From assembly GCA_020631815.1 (NCBI GenBank), contig JACKGW010000010.1, positions 62,001 through 126,000 on the forward strand: DNA of 64,000 nt, given 5' to 3'. Source of the DNA: Planctomycetota bacterium (GTDB lineage: Bacteria; Planctomycetota; PLA2; JAEUHO01). The notes below the pieces were generated by a model. It had not been told where the DNA came from and made no database searches. It was given only the letters and a program-made list of their open reading frames with translations. A program made the translations under genes and the position numbers. Below, piece after piece: positions 51,823-59,990 of this stretch. Every line of letters begins with the position of its first letter. Within the stretch, counting starts at the first letter, position 1.

Positions 51823-53112
51823 ATGGACTTCCACCTCGAGACGCTCGCCCCCTGCCACCGCAAGGTCGCCGTGACGGTCCCCGCCGACCGGGTCCGTGAG
51901 GCCTTCGCCGAGAAGACGAAGGAGGTCAACGAGCAGATCGTGCTGCCGGGCTTCCGCAAGGGCCACGCCCCGCGCAAGCTGCTGGAGCAGCGCTTCGGCA
52001 AGCACCTCGCCGACGAGGTGCGTCGGGATCTCGTGAAGACGGTGCTCGAGACGCTCGAGAGCGAGCAGAAGGTGCAGCTCCTGGCCGCGCCGGAGATCGA
52101 CGTCGACGCCCTCGAGGTCAAGCCGGACAGCCCGCTGGCGCTCGAGTTCGAGATCCTCACGCGCCCCGAGTTCGAGACCCCGACCTACAAGGGTCTCGAC
52201 GTGACGCTTCCCGCCGTCGAGGTGACCGACGAGGAGATCCAGGCTGGCGTGGACCGCCTGCGCCGTCGCAGTGCTCGCCTCGAGCCCGTGGCTGACGCCG
52301 TCATCACCGACGCCGACATCCTGGTCGTGGACTGGAAGGCGATGGACGGCGACAGCGTCGCGGCCCGCGACGAGGGCACGTACTACCCGTTCGGCCGCGG
52401 TGTCCTCGCCGGCTTCGTCACGTCGGAGCTGGACGAGCAGCTGCGCGGCGGCAAGGTCGGCTCCAAGGCCACGGCCGAGGTCAAGGTCGCCCCCGACGAC
52501 CCGCGTGAGGACTTGCGCGGCAAGACGCTCTCCCTGCAGGTCGAAGTCACCGAAGTGCAGCGCTACCTGCTGCCCGAGGTGGACGCCGACTTCCTCGCCA
52601 AGCACGACTTCGACGACGAGAAGGAGATGCGCGAGGAGATCGAGAAGGGCATCCGCCGGGCCAAGGGCCGCGTGCGCGAGCGCGAGGCCGAGGACAAGCT
52701 CGTCGAGCAGCTGGTCGGCGGCATCGAGATGTCCCTGCCCCAGCCCTTCGTCGAGCGCGAGCTGGCCTCCTGGGCCCGCCGCAAGCGCATGAACCTGGAG
52801 ATGGAGAAGGTCGAAGAGGACGAGATCGCCCGCCAGGTCGCCGCCGAAGAGGGCGAGGCCAAGGTGGCCGTCGAGAAGGACATGCGCACGTTCTTCCTGC
52901 TCGAGCGCATCGCCGACGCCGAAGACGTGAAGGTCACCGAGGCCGACCTCTCCGGCGCGCTGCACGAGATCGCGCAGGCCTACGGCCACCCGGTCGAACA
53001 GGTGCTTGCCAGCTACCGCGACGGCGGCCGTCTGCAGGAGCTCGCCTCCCAGATCCGCCACCGCAAGGTCCGCGACCTGATCCGTCGCGAGGCCACCATC
53101 GTCGAAGCCTGA
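51823..53112 (+). CDS. tig: Trigger factor (ribosome-associated chaperone, peptidyl-prolyl isomerase)
   Basis: A 429-residue chaperone. The N-terminal ribosome-binding domain carries the signature LPGFRKGHAPRKLLEQRFGK (near residues 44-63). A PPIase FKBP-like domain follows (DADILVVDWKAMDGDSV, FGRGVLAGFVTSELDEQLRG), then the helical C-terminal arms (FLAKHDFDDEKEMREEIEKG; VEEDEIARQVAAEEGEAKVA). GGAG sits six bases before the ATG; a start at 51787 would add 12 residues without a ribosome site. The tig-clpP-clpX order is widely conserved and places nascent-chain folding next to degradation. Confidence 0.93.
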   Translation: MDFHLETLAPCHRKVAVTVPADRVREAFAEKTKEVNEQIVLPGFRKGHAPRKLLEQRFGKHLADEVRRDLVKTVLETLESEQKVQLLAAPEIDVDALEVKPDSPLALEFEILTRPEFETPTYKGLDVTLPAVEVTDEEIQAGVDRLRRRSARLEPVADAVITDADILVVDWKAMDGDSVAARDEGTYYPFGRGVLAGFVTSELDEQLRGGKVGSKATAEVKVAPDDPREDLRGKTLSLQVEVTEVQRYLLPEVDADFLAKHDFDDEKEMREEIEKGIRRAKGRVREREAEDKLVEQLVGGIEMSLPQPFVERELASWARRKRMNLEMEKVEEDEIARQVAAEEGEAKVAVEKDMRTFFLLERIADAEDVKVTEADLSGALHEIAQAYGHPVEQVLASYRDGGRLQELASQIRHRKVRDLIRREATIVEA

Positions 53113-53195
53113 CGCACGACGTCGCGGCGGCCCCGCTGCCTGCCTCCCGAGGCATGATGGGGCGGTCGTCACCCCCGACCCCAAGGAGCACCCCC

Positions 53196-53870
53196 GTGTC
53201 CGACGTCCTTGCCGGCCTTGGCCTCGATGGCTTTGCAGGCCCCAGCCTGAGTGGCCCGAACGCCTACATCCCCAACCCCGTCATCATCGAGCGGACGGGA
53301 CGGGGCGAGCGGCACTACGACGTGTGGAGCCGCCTGCTCGAAGACCGCATCGTCTATCTCGGCACGCCCATCAACGACACGGTGGCCAACCTGCTGATCG
53401 GCCAGCTGCTCGTGCTCGAGAAGAGCGACCGCCAGCGCGACGTGCACCTCTACATCAACAGCCCCGGCGGCAGCATCTCGGCCGGCCTCGCCGTGTACGA
53501 CACGATGCAGTACATCTCCTGCCCCGTGGAGACGGTCTGCATCGGCAGCGCCGCCAGCATGGCGGCGATCCTCTTGGCCGCCGGCACGCCGGGCAAGCGG
53601 TTCGCGCTGCCCAACGCACGCGTCATGATCCACCAGCCCTGGGGCGGCGCACAGGGCACGGCCGCGGACATCGAGATCCAGGCCGAGGAGATCCTGCACG
53701 CCCGCAAGGTCCTGAACGACATCCTCTCCCGTCACACGGGCCGCCCCGTGGAGGACGTGGAGCGCGACACCGATCGCGACAAGTTCCTCTCGGCCGAGGA
53801 GGCCCGGTCCTACGGCCTCGTCGACGAGGTGGTCGAGTCCAAGAAGGAGCCGGCCCCGGCTGGAGCCTGA
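53196..53870 (+). CDS. clpP: ATP-dependent Clp protease proteolytic subunit
   Basis: A 224-residue serine protease that forms the 14-mer barrel for ClpX. Catalytic triad in context: Ser in GSAASMAAILLAAG, His in ARVMIHQPWGGAQG, Asp in RDTDRDKFLSAEEA. The N-terminus RLLEDRIVYLG and the YINSPGGSISAGLAVYD strand are typical. GTG at 53196 is preceded by AAGGAG at about eight bases; the upstream ATG 53154 in the same frame is a poor start. The N-terminal extension of about 25 residues before PNAYIPNPVIIE is longer than in E. coli and may be processed. Confidence 0.95.
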   Translation: MSDVLAGLGLDGFAGPSLSGPNAYIPNPVIIERTGRGERHYDVWSRLLEDRIVYLGTPINDTVANLLIGQLLVLEKSDRQRDVHLYINSPGGSISAGLAVYDTMQYISCPVETVCIGSAASMAAILLAAGTPGKRFALPNARVMIHQPWGGAQGTAADIEIQAEEILHARKVLNDILSRHTGRPVEDVERDTDRDKFLSAEEARSYGLVDEVVESKKEPAPAGA

Positions 53871-53918
53871 GGATCCTTCCCAGGCTCCGGGCCTCCCGAC
53901 GCCTCCCACGCCCTGCCG

Positions 53919-53924
53919 TATGCT
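53919..53924 (+). promoter_or_regulatory. Candidate -10 box of clpX (TATGCT)
   Basis: TATGCT lies 75 bases before ATG 54000 in the 129-bp gap after clpP, leaving a leader with GGAGG. It would allow clpX to be expressed apart from clpP. No clear -35. Confidence 0.35.
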
Positions 53925-53999
53925 GAGCCCGGCGCGGGAGGGACGGGCCGAGGCCACGACGGGCCGGAGTCGAGGCGGGGCAACGGAGGACCGACACGC

Positions 54000-55310
54000 A
54001 TGGCATCGCGGCGCGGACCGGTCGAGAAGTGCACGTTCTGCGGCAAGAGCCGGCACACCGTCGAGAGCCTCATTGCGGGCCCTCCCGGCATCAACATCTG
54101 CAACGAATGCGTCGAGCTCTGCAACACGATCCTCGTCGAGGAGCAGCGACGGCACGGACGTGGCGGCAGCGGCCGTAGCGAGGCCCCCACCGGCCTGCCC
54201 GGCACCGACGGCGTCGGCCTCAAGACGCCCCGCGAGATCCAGGAACACCTCGACGCCTACGTGATCGGCCAGACCCGCGCCAAGCGTGCGCTGAGCGTCG
54301 CCGTCTACAACCACTACCGCCGCGCGCAGAAGACCCGCGGCGACGTCGAGATCGACAAGAGCAACATCCTGCTCGTGGGCCCGACGGGCAGCGGCAAGAC
54401 GCTGCTGGCCCGCACGCTGGCCCGCGTGCTCGACGTGCCCTTCGCCATCGCCGATGCCACCACGCTGACCGAGGCCGGCTACGTGGGCGAGGACGTCGAG
54501 AACATCCTGCTCAAGCTCCTGCAAGCGGCCGACTTCAACCGCGAGCGCGCCGAGTACGGGATCATCTACATCGACGAGATCGACAAGATCAACCGCACCA
54601 CGCAGAACACGTCGATCACACGCGATGTCAGCGGCGAGGGCGTCCAGCAGGCCCTGCTCAAGATCATGGAGGGCACCATCGCCAACGTGCCCCCGCAGGG
54701 CGGGCGCAAGCACCCCGAGCAGCAGTACATCCACCTCGACACCACCAACATCCTGTTCATCTGCGGCGGGACGTTCAGTGGCCTCGAAGACATCGTCGCC
54801 CGTCGCGTCGGCAGCACGCGCATCGGCTTCGGCTCGGGCACCGCCATGGGCCCGCGTGCCGCGTCCGACGACGTCGACGCCGAGGAGCGCGCCCGCGCTC
54901 GCCTGCTGCAGAGCGTCGAGCCGCACGACCTCGTCGAGTTCGGGATGATCCCCGAGTTCGTCGGCCGTCTGCCCGTCCTGGCCACCCTCGACCCGCTCAC
55001 GCGCGCCGACATGATCCGCGTGCTCACCGAGCCCAAGAACGCGCTCACGCGCCAGTACCAGCAGATCTTCGCCTACGAGGACGCCGAGCTGGAGTTCGAG
55101 GAAGACGCCCTGCTCGCCATCGCCGACAAGGCGAAGAAGCGTGACACAGGCGTCCGCGCCTTGCGCTCCATCCTCGAGGACCTGCTGCTCGACACGATGT
55201 TCGAGCTGCCCGACGCGCCGCGCGGCACGCGCTTCCGCGTCACGCGCGCGGCCGTAGAGGGCCAAGAGCCCTTGCGCAAGCTGGCCAAGCGACGCAAGAC
55301 GGGCTCTTGA
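54000..55310 (+). CDS. clpX: ATP-dependent Clp protease ATPase subunit ClpX
   Basis: A 436-residue AAA+ unfoldase. The N-terminal zinc-binding domain has CTFCGKS and CNECVELC (four cysteines). The ATPase core carries Walker A GPTGSGKT, Walker B IIYIDEIDKI, the pore region GYVGEDVEN and the RKH-type loop GGRKHPEQQ. The ClpP-docking loop is present as STRIGFGSG, so it should work with the adjacent ClpP. GGAGG precedes the ATG by about ten bases. Its stop overlaps the rlmN start. Confidence 0.96.
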   Translation: MASRRGPVEKCTFCGKSRHTVESLIAGPPGINICNECVELCNTILVEEQRRHGRGGSGRSEAPTGLPGTDGVGLKTPREIQEHLDAYVIGQTRAKRALSVAVYNHYRRAQKTRGDVEIDKSNILLVGPTGSGKTLLARTLARVLDVPFAIADATTLTEAGYVGEDVENILLKLLQAADFNRERAEYGIIYIDEIDKINRTTQNTSITRDVSGEGVQQALLKIMEGTIANVPPQGGRKHPEQQYIHLDTTNILFICGGTFSGLEDIVARRVGSTRIGFGSGTAMGPRAASDDVDAEERARARLLQSVEPHDLVEFGMIPEFVGRLPVLATLDPLTRADMIRVLTEPKNALTRQYQQIFAYEDAELEFEEDALLAIADKAKKRDTGVRALRSILEDLLLDTMFELPDAPRGTRFRVTRAAVEGQEPLRKLAKRRKTGS

Positions 55311-56368
55311 TGGCCGAGCGGGCCGCCGCGCCCGAGGGCCCGCTCACGGGCGACCTGCCCGAGGTGCTGGCCGAGAGGCTGGCTGCCATGGGCGAGCCCC
55401 CCTACCGCGCGCGCCAGCTGTTCCGCGCGTTCCACGCCGAGGGCCGCCTCGACCCGCAGTCGATCACCACGCTGCCCGCGGCGCTCCGCGAGCGACTGGC
55501 GCAGGAGGCGCCGCCGGCGACCACGCTGAAGGAAGCCCAGGAGGCGGCCGACGGCACCACCAAGCTGTTGCTGGGCCTTGCCGACGGACGCGCGGTGGAG
55601 TCCGTCCTGATTCCCGAGAACGACCGCGTCACGGTCTGCGTCTCCACCCAGGTCGGCTGCCCCATCCGCTGCATCTTCTGCGCGTCGGGTGTGCGCGGGC
55701 TGCTGCGCAACCTCACGCCGGCCGAGATCGTCGAGCCGCTGATCCACGCCCGGGCGCGCCTCGGCAAGCGACCCACGCACATCGTGCTCATGGGCATGGG
55801 CGAGCCGCTGCTCAACCTCGACGCCGTCGTGCAGGCCATCCGCATCTGGACGCACCCCGACGGCATGGGCATGAGCCCGCGGCGCATCACCGTGTCCACC
55901 GCCCTCACGCCGCAGCGCATCGACGCCCTCGCCGCGGCCGACCTGGGCGTGAATCTCGCCGTGTCGCTGCACGCGCCCGACGACGTCACCCGCGCCGAGC
56001 TGGTGCCCGGCTCGCCCGTGGGCCGCGTGAAGGCGCTTGTCGAAGCCGCCGCCCGCTTCGCCACCACCACGCGCCGCGACGCCACCGTCGAGTACGTGCT
56101 GATCGACAAGCTCAACGACCAGCCAGCCCACGCGGAGGCCCTGGCCGACGTGCTCGAGGGCCTGCCCATCCACGTCAACCTGATCCCCTTCAACCCCGTC
56201 AGCCACCGCCCCGACCTGGCGCCCCCCTCGGGCCTGGCCGCAACCGGCTTCGCGCGCCGCCTCGCCGAGCGCAACGTCAGCGTGACGCTCCGCACCCAGC
56301 GCGGCGAAGACATCGCCGCCGCCTGCGGCCAGCTGGCCTTGGAGCGCGCGCTGGGCGAGGACGACTGA
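55310..56368 (+). CDS. rlmN: Dual-specificity RNA methyltransferase RlmN (radical SAM)
   Basis: A 352-residue radical SAM enzyme that methylates C2 of adenine in 23S rRNA (A2503) and some tRNAs. The 4Fe-4S motif is CPIRCIFC (C-x3-C-x2-C), the SAM-binding stretch is HIVLMGMGEPLLNLDAV, and the C-terminal resolving cysteine is in RGEDIAAACGQLALE. ATG 55310 shares its A with the clpX TGA stop; the TTG three bases upstream in the same frame is less likely. Length matches the family. Co-transcription with clpX is likely. Confidence 0.94.
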   Translation: MAERAAAPEGPLTGDLPEVLAERLAAMGEPPYRARQLFRAFHAEGRLDPQSITTLPAALRERLAQEAPPATTLKEAQEAADGTTKLLLGLADGRAVESVLIPENDRVTVCVSTQVGCPIRCIFCASGVRGLLRNLTPAEIVEPLIHARARLGKRPTHIVLMGMGEPLLNLDAVVQAIRIWTHPDGMGMSPRRITVSTALTPQRIDALAAADLGVNLAVSLHAPDDVTRAELVPGSPVGRVKALVEAAARFATTTRRDATVEYVLIDKLNDQPAHAEALADVLEGLPIHVNLIPFNPVSHRPDLAPPSGLAATGFARRLAERNVSVTLRTQRGEDIAAACGQLALERALGEDD

Positions 56369-56375
56369 GGGGCGG

Positions 56376-57638
56376 CTACTTGGCGCCGACCTCGTCGGAC
56401 GTGTAGGTGCGCGGCACGGGGGGCTCGGAACGGCGGTCCCCCGAGGTGTCGGGCGGTTCCATCCCCAAGAGATCGCGCACATCGAAGTAGCGCAAGCGCG
56501 TGGCCACCTCGACGAGGCCATCGTGATCGAAGCGACCGATCACGATCTGCTCGTACTCGACACGCCATCCCCAGCCTGCGGGGAGCTTGCGAACGACCTC
56601 GTCCAGCACGTAGCGCAACGAACGCGACGGCTCGTTCAGGCCCCGCACGCGGATGTCGTCGGCCTCGTCGTGCAACGAGGCGGGGATGGACACGGCTGCG
56701 CCACTCTCGATCTGTAGGTGGCGGACGACATCGAGCAGACACTCGTCGTCCACGAACAGGCTTACGTCGCCCTGCTCCAAGACCGCACGGAGGTCCGGAG
56801 CTCCTCGAGAGTCGCCCGGCGCCCGAACCGCGAGCAGAGCCCTCCGCGTCGTCGCACTCGGCCAGCGAACCACCCAGTACGTGAGCCAACGCTCGCGGCG
56901 CCGGAGATCCAGCCGATCGCGGAGCACCGCGCGTGCTCGCTGGAGATCAGATGCGAGCGCGCCTCCAGCCTCCGCATCGAGCCCCCGCAGCATGTCCTCG
57001 GCCAGCCGATTGTCAGGCTCGTCCTGGAGGACGGCCGTCGCGTCGCGATGGGCCGTCTGAACATCACCCTCGTCCCACGCGCGAAGTGCTCGTACCAGCA
57101 CCTGCTCGCGGGCGAGGATTCCGCGCATCAGGCTGCGCGCCTCGTCTCGAGCTGCGGCCATCCGCCGCGCGTCCCCAGGTGCGGCTCTCGCGGGCCGCAG
57201 CAGACCTCCGCGAAGGCGCTCTACGTACGCCCCGACGGACTCGAGAATGGGGCCTGGCGCCCGCACGATGAGGATCCCGTTCTGGATCACGGGCACGTAC
57301 ACGTCGGGGTCTCCGCTCCACCAAGCCGGCTCCACGTCGCGCTGGATCGCCTGCACGAGCGCCACTGCGCGTAGCTCGCTCTCCTCGCCGGCCGCATCCT
57401 TGGCCGCCGGATCGATCTGCGCCGGTGCGGGACTCGCCTCGACCGCCTCGCCAGGGGTCCGCTCTACGGCCCGACCGACCAGGGAGGGCCCCGTGGTCAT
57501 GCACTCGGCCCCAGCGTCCACCCCCTGCTTGCGGACCCGGACGTCGCGGGCCGACGGGGGCTCGCTACGCACCAGCCAGAAGCCGCCCGCAACCAGGGCG
57601 ATCATCACGACGACACTCGTCAGCCGCCGTGTCCGCAT
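56376..57638 (-). CDS. Membrane-anchored protein with STN-like domain, paralogue of the neighbouring sigma fusion
   Basis: A 420-residue protein. The N-terminal helix (LTSVVVMIALVAGGFWLV) anchors it or acts as an uncleaved signal. The middle (LVQAIQRDVEPAWWSGDPDV, NGILIVRAPGPILESVGAYV) resembles secretin N1-type motifs. The C-terminus (CLLDVVRHLQIESGAAVSIP ... LRYVLDEVVRKLPAGWGWRV) resembles STN/secretin N0 folds, ending YFDVRDLLGMEPP, a motif common in planctomycete secretin-like proteins. It aligns with residues 197-625 of the protein at 57749-59626. ATG 57638 gives the helix directly at the N-terminus; TTG 57653 is an alternative. No secretin pore domain is present. Confidence 0.75.
   Translation of the reverse strand: MRTRRLTSVVVMIALVAGGFWLVRSEPPSARDVRVRKQGVDAGAECMTTGPSLVGRAVERTPGEAVEASPAPAQIDPAAKDAAGEESELRAVALVQAIQRDVEPAWWSGDPDVYVPVIQNGILIVRAPGPILESVGAYVERLRGGLLRPARAAPGDARRMAAARDEARSLMRGILAREQVLVRALRAWDEGDVQTAHRDATAVLQDEPDNRLAEDMLRGLDAEAGGALASDLQRARAVLRDRLDLRRRERWLTYWVVRWPSATTRRALLAVRAPGDSRGAPDLRAVLEQGDVSLFVDDECLLDVVRHLQIESGAAVSIPASLHDEADDIRVRGLNEPSRSLRYVLDEVVRKLPAGWGWRVEYEQIVIGRFDHDGLVEVATRLRYFDVRDLLGMEPPDTSGDRRSEPPVPRTYTSDEVGAK
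56469..56596 (-). repeat. 128-bp perfect repeat shared with 57842-57969
   Basis: Bases 56469-56596 and 57842-57969 are identical over 128 positions, inside the 3' ends of the two STN-like paralogues, in direct orientation 1373 bp apart. Sequence on either side is clearly diverged. Confidence 0.9.
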
Positions 57639-57748
57639 CAGGGCACCCCGCAATCCATGGCGTCGGAGCGTAGGAATCGTCGGTCACGGGTCTGTTTCGC
57701 AGGCGCGGCCCTGACGCCAGCGAACGCCGCGCTACGTTCTGACAGGGA

Positions 57749-59626
57749 CTACTTGCCCCCAATCTCGTCGGACGTGTACGTGTGCGGCACGGGGGGCTCG
57801 GAACGGCGGTCCCCCGCGGTAGCGGGCGGTTCCAGCCCCACGAGATCGCGCACATCGAAGTAGCGCAAGCGCGTGGCCACCTCGACGAGGCCATCGTGAT
57901 CGAAGCGACCGATCACGATCTGCTCGTACTCGACACGCCATCCCCAGCCTGCGGGGAGCTTGCGAACGATCTCGTCCAGCAGGTAGCGCAGCGAGCGGGC
58001 CTGTTCCTCCACACCGTCCAGCTTCAGCGACCCTGCCTCGGCATGCAGCTCCACGGGCACGGACACGGCCACCCCGGACTCGATCTGCAGGCGCCGGACG
58101 ATGTCCAGCAAGCTCTCGGCTTGCGACCGGAGTGTCACGCTGCCCTGCTCCAAGACCGCGCCGAGCTCGGGGGCCTCGAGCGCACCACCGCTCGTCCGTG
58201 CCTTCTCCCGCGCCGCGGACAGCGCCTTCCACGTGCTCACGCTGGGCCACTGCATGGCCCAGGTTCCGAGCCGGGACTCGCCACGCGCCCCGTTCAAGCG
58301 TGCGCGAAGCTTGTCGCGCGCACGCTCGACATCCGACGCGAGCGCACCGCCTGCGAGGGCGTCGAGGCCGTGCACCAGATCCTGGGCCAGACGGTTGTCG
58401 GGTTCGCTCTGGAGAACCCCGGTCGCTTCGCGACGAGCTGCTCCAAGATCGGCCTCGTCCCAGGCGCGAAGTGCGCGCAGCAGCGCCTGCTCCCGCGCCA
58501 AGATGCCGCGCAGGACGTCGCGCTCCTCCTCACGAGCGGCCTCGAGCGGCTGCACGTCCAAGGGTATTGCCTCAGCGGTCTCCGACGGGCCGATGCGAAG
58601 GCGCTGCAGGTACGCGTCGACGGCATCGAGGACGCGCAGTGGCGCTCGGACGATCAGCACCGCGTTGTGCGGCTCGAGCGTGGCTACCTCCGGCCCCCGG
58701 CTCCACCACGTCGGCTCCACATCGCGACGGATGGCCTGCACGAGGGCCTGCATGCGCGCTTGCAGCTCCTTGCTCGCCGCATCCCCGGCGCCGTCCCCAC
58801 CCGGCGGCAGTACGGGCGGCGCTGTGTCTGGCTCGTCGCGTGGCGGGATTGCGGGCAGGCCGACAAGGGAGGGCAGCGGGCTGGCCTGCGCTTCCCCGGG
58901 AAGCTCGCCCGGCACCGCGCTCGCAACGGGCTCGGGCTCCGCCTCGGGCGTGTCGGGACTCCGCGTGAGCAGCCAGCCACCACCGCCCGCGAGCAACAGG
59001 AGGATTGCGGCGGAGACCACCAGGTGCTTGGCCATGACGACACCTCCAGCAGCCGCGCTCACGGGGGCGCCCAGCCCCGCTGGGCCCTCGAGCAGCGGGA
59101 GCAGCGCGAGCTGCCATCTGTGGGCACGTCCCCGCTGCTCCCCATCGAGCCGTTCCCTGAGCTGGACGAGCCCCCGCTGCACGCGGGATCGCACGGTGTT
59201 CACTGGGATCCCAAGGCGGACAGCGATGACGCGTGGTGGCAGCTCATCCAGGTAGCGGAGCACGAGCGGCGTTCGGAAGGGCTCGTGGAGGGCCATGACG
59301 GCGCGAACAAGGCGGTGCTCGACCTCCAATCGATCGAGGACCGCCTGGTCGGGTGGAATGCGCTCGGGCCGCGCGGCACGCTGCTCCTGTCGGCGATCCG
59401 CGTTTCGCTTGCGGAGCATGCTTCTAGCTTGGTTGCGCGCGACGCCTGCGAGCCAGGGGCGGAGGCGCCCTCGGCGTGGGGCGTTCGAGCCCAACGCCGC
59501 GACCCACGTCTCCTGCATGACGTCCTCGACGAGGTCATCCCCACGCAGCGCTGCCCGGGCGACCGCACGCACGAACGAAGCGTGCTGCAGCAGGTGTTCG
59601 GCATCCAGCGGGCCGTCGGCATCCAT
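57749..59626 (-). CDS. ECF sigma factor fused to a membrane helix and STN-like domain
   Basis: A 625-residue fusion. Residues 10-80 are sigma region 2 (VRAVARAALRGDDLVEDVMQ, RPWLAGVARNQARSMLRKR). Residues 100-170 are region 4 (LHEPFRTPLVLRYLDELPPR, helix-turn-helix IAVRLGIPVNTVRSRVQRGL). After a short linker comes one membrane helix (HLVVSAAILLLLAGGGGWLL, about 200-219), a Pro-rich spacer and an external region like the downstream paralogue, ending LRYFDVRDLVGLEPP. The frame is continuous. An internal ATG at 59035 with a well-placed GGAGG could also yield the membrane protein alone. Context suggests a membrane-tethered sigma factor released by a signal; this is inference. Confidence 0.82.
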   Translation of the reverse strand: MDADGPLDAEHLLQHASFVRAVARAALRGDDLVEDVMQETWVAALGSNAPRRGRLRPWLAGVARNQARSMLRKRNADRRQEQRAARPERIPPDQAVLDRLEVEHRLVRAVMALHEPFRTPLVLRYLDELPPRVIAVRLGIPVNTVRSRVQRGLVQLRERLDGEQRGRAHRWQLALLPLLEGPAGLGAPVSAAAGGVVMAKHLVVSAAILLLLAGGGGWLLTRSPDTPEAEPEPVASAVPGELPGEAQASPLPSLVGLPAIPPRDEPDTAPPVLPPGGDGAGDAASKELQARMQALVQAIRRDVEPTWWSRGPEVATLEPHNAVLIVRAPLRVLDAVDAYLQRLRIGPSETAEAIPLDVQPLEAAREEERDVLRGILAREQALLRALRAWDEADLGAARREATGVLQSEPDNRLAQDLVHGLDALAGGALASDVERARDKLRARLNGARGESRLGTWAMQWPSVSTWKALSAAREKARTSGGALEAPELGAVLEQGSVTLRSQAESLLDIVRRLQIESGVAVSVPVELHAEAGSLKLDGVEEQARSLRYLLDEIVRKLPAGWGWRVEYEQIVIGRFDHDGLVEVATRLRYFDVRDLVGLEPPATAGDRRSEPPVPHTYTSDEIGGK

Positions 59627-59990
59627 CGCTCTGCAACCTAGTGGTAGCCGAACGCAGAATCGATCCCGCGGCGCCGCGAGCTCGGAGGTGCATGATCCGG
59701 CGCTGCAGAGCGAAGCGACGCGGGAGCAGGCACCCGCCTGTCGCGCACGGAGGTGTCTGATCCCGTGTCTGGGAGCGAAGCGACACTGACACGGGGTCTG
59801 ACACCGCAGTGCGGCCTTCGCCTGGGGTCAGACCCCGTGCCCGCGGCGCCGCTTCGCGCCACCGCATCACGGGATCAGACCCCGCGCGCGGCGAGCCCGT
59901 CAGCTCGCAGGAAGTGCCAGGCCGTCGCCTCCCGGCGGAGCCAGACCCCGCGCCCCGCGTTGCCGCTGCGCGGGATCAGGCACCCGCCGC
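59627..59990. other. 364-bp gene-free region occupied by the hairpin array
   Basis: Between the sigma-fusion start and the gatB stop there is no gene; open frames here mirror the repeats. The array at 59687-59984 fills most of it. A CAGAAT sequence at 59655-59660 could be part of a promoter on the plus strand, but nothing there would use it. Confidence 0.6.
59687..59984. repeat. Tandem array of four REP-like hairpin repeats
   Basis: Four inverted-repeat units: 59687-59702 with 59719-59734; 59752-59769 with 59788-59805; 59824-59839 with 59868-59883; 59937-59953 with 59968-59984. Arms follow the pattern GG[TGA]G[TC]C[TA]GA[TC]CCCG[TC]G. In three units the loop contains GCGAAGC on one strand, a very stable mini-hairpin sequence. 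Arm mismatches are often on one side only, and unit orientation alternates. Single copies lie at 43650-43707 and 45216-45294. Confidence 0.85.

Noticed and set aside
59687..59984. CRISPR array
   Set aside because: The units are imperfect hairpins of varying spacing and orientation, not identical direct repeats with uniform spacers, and no cas gene is nearby.
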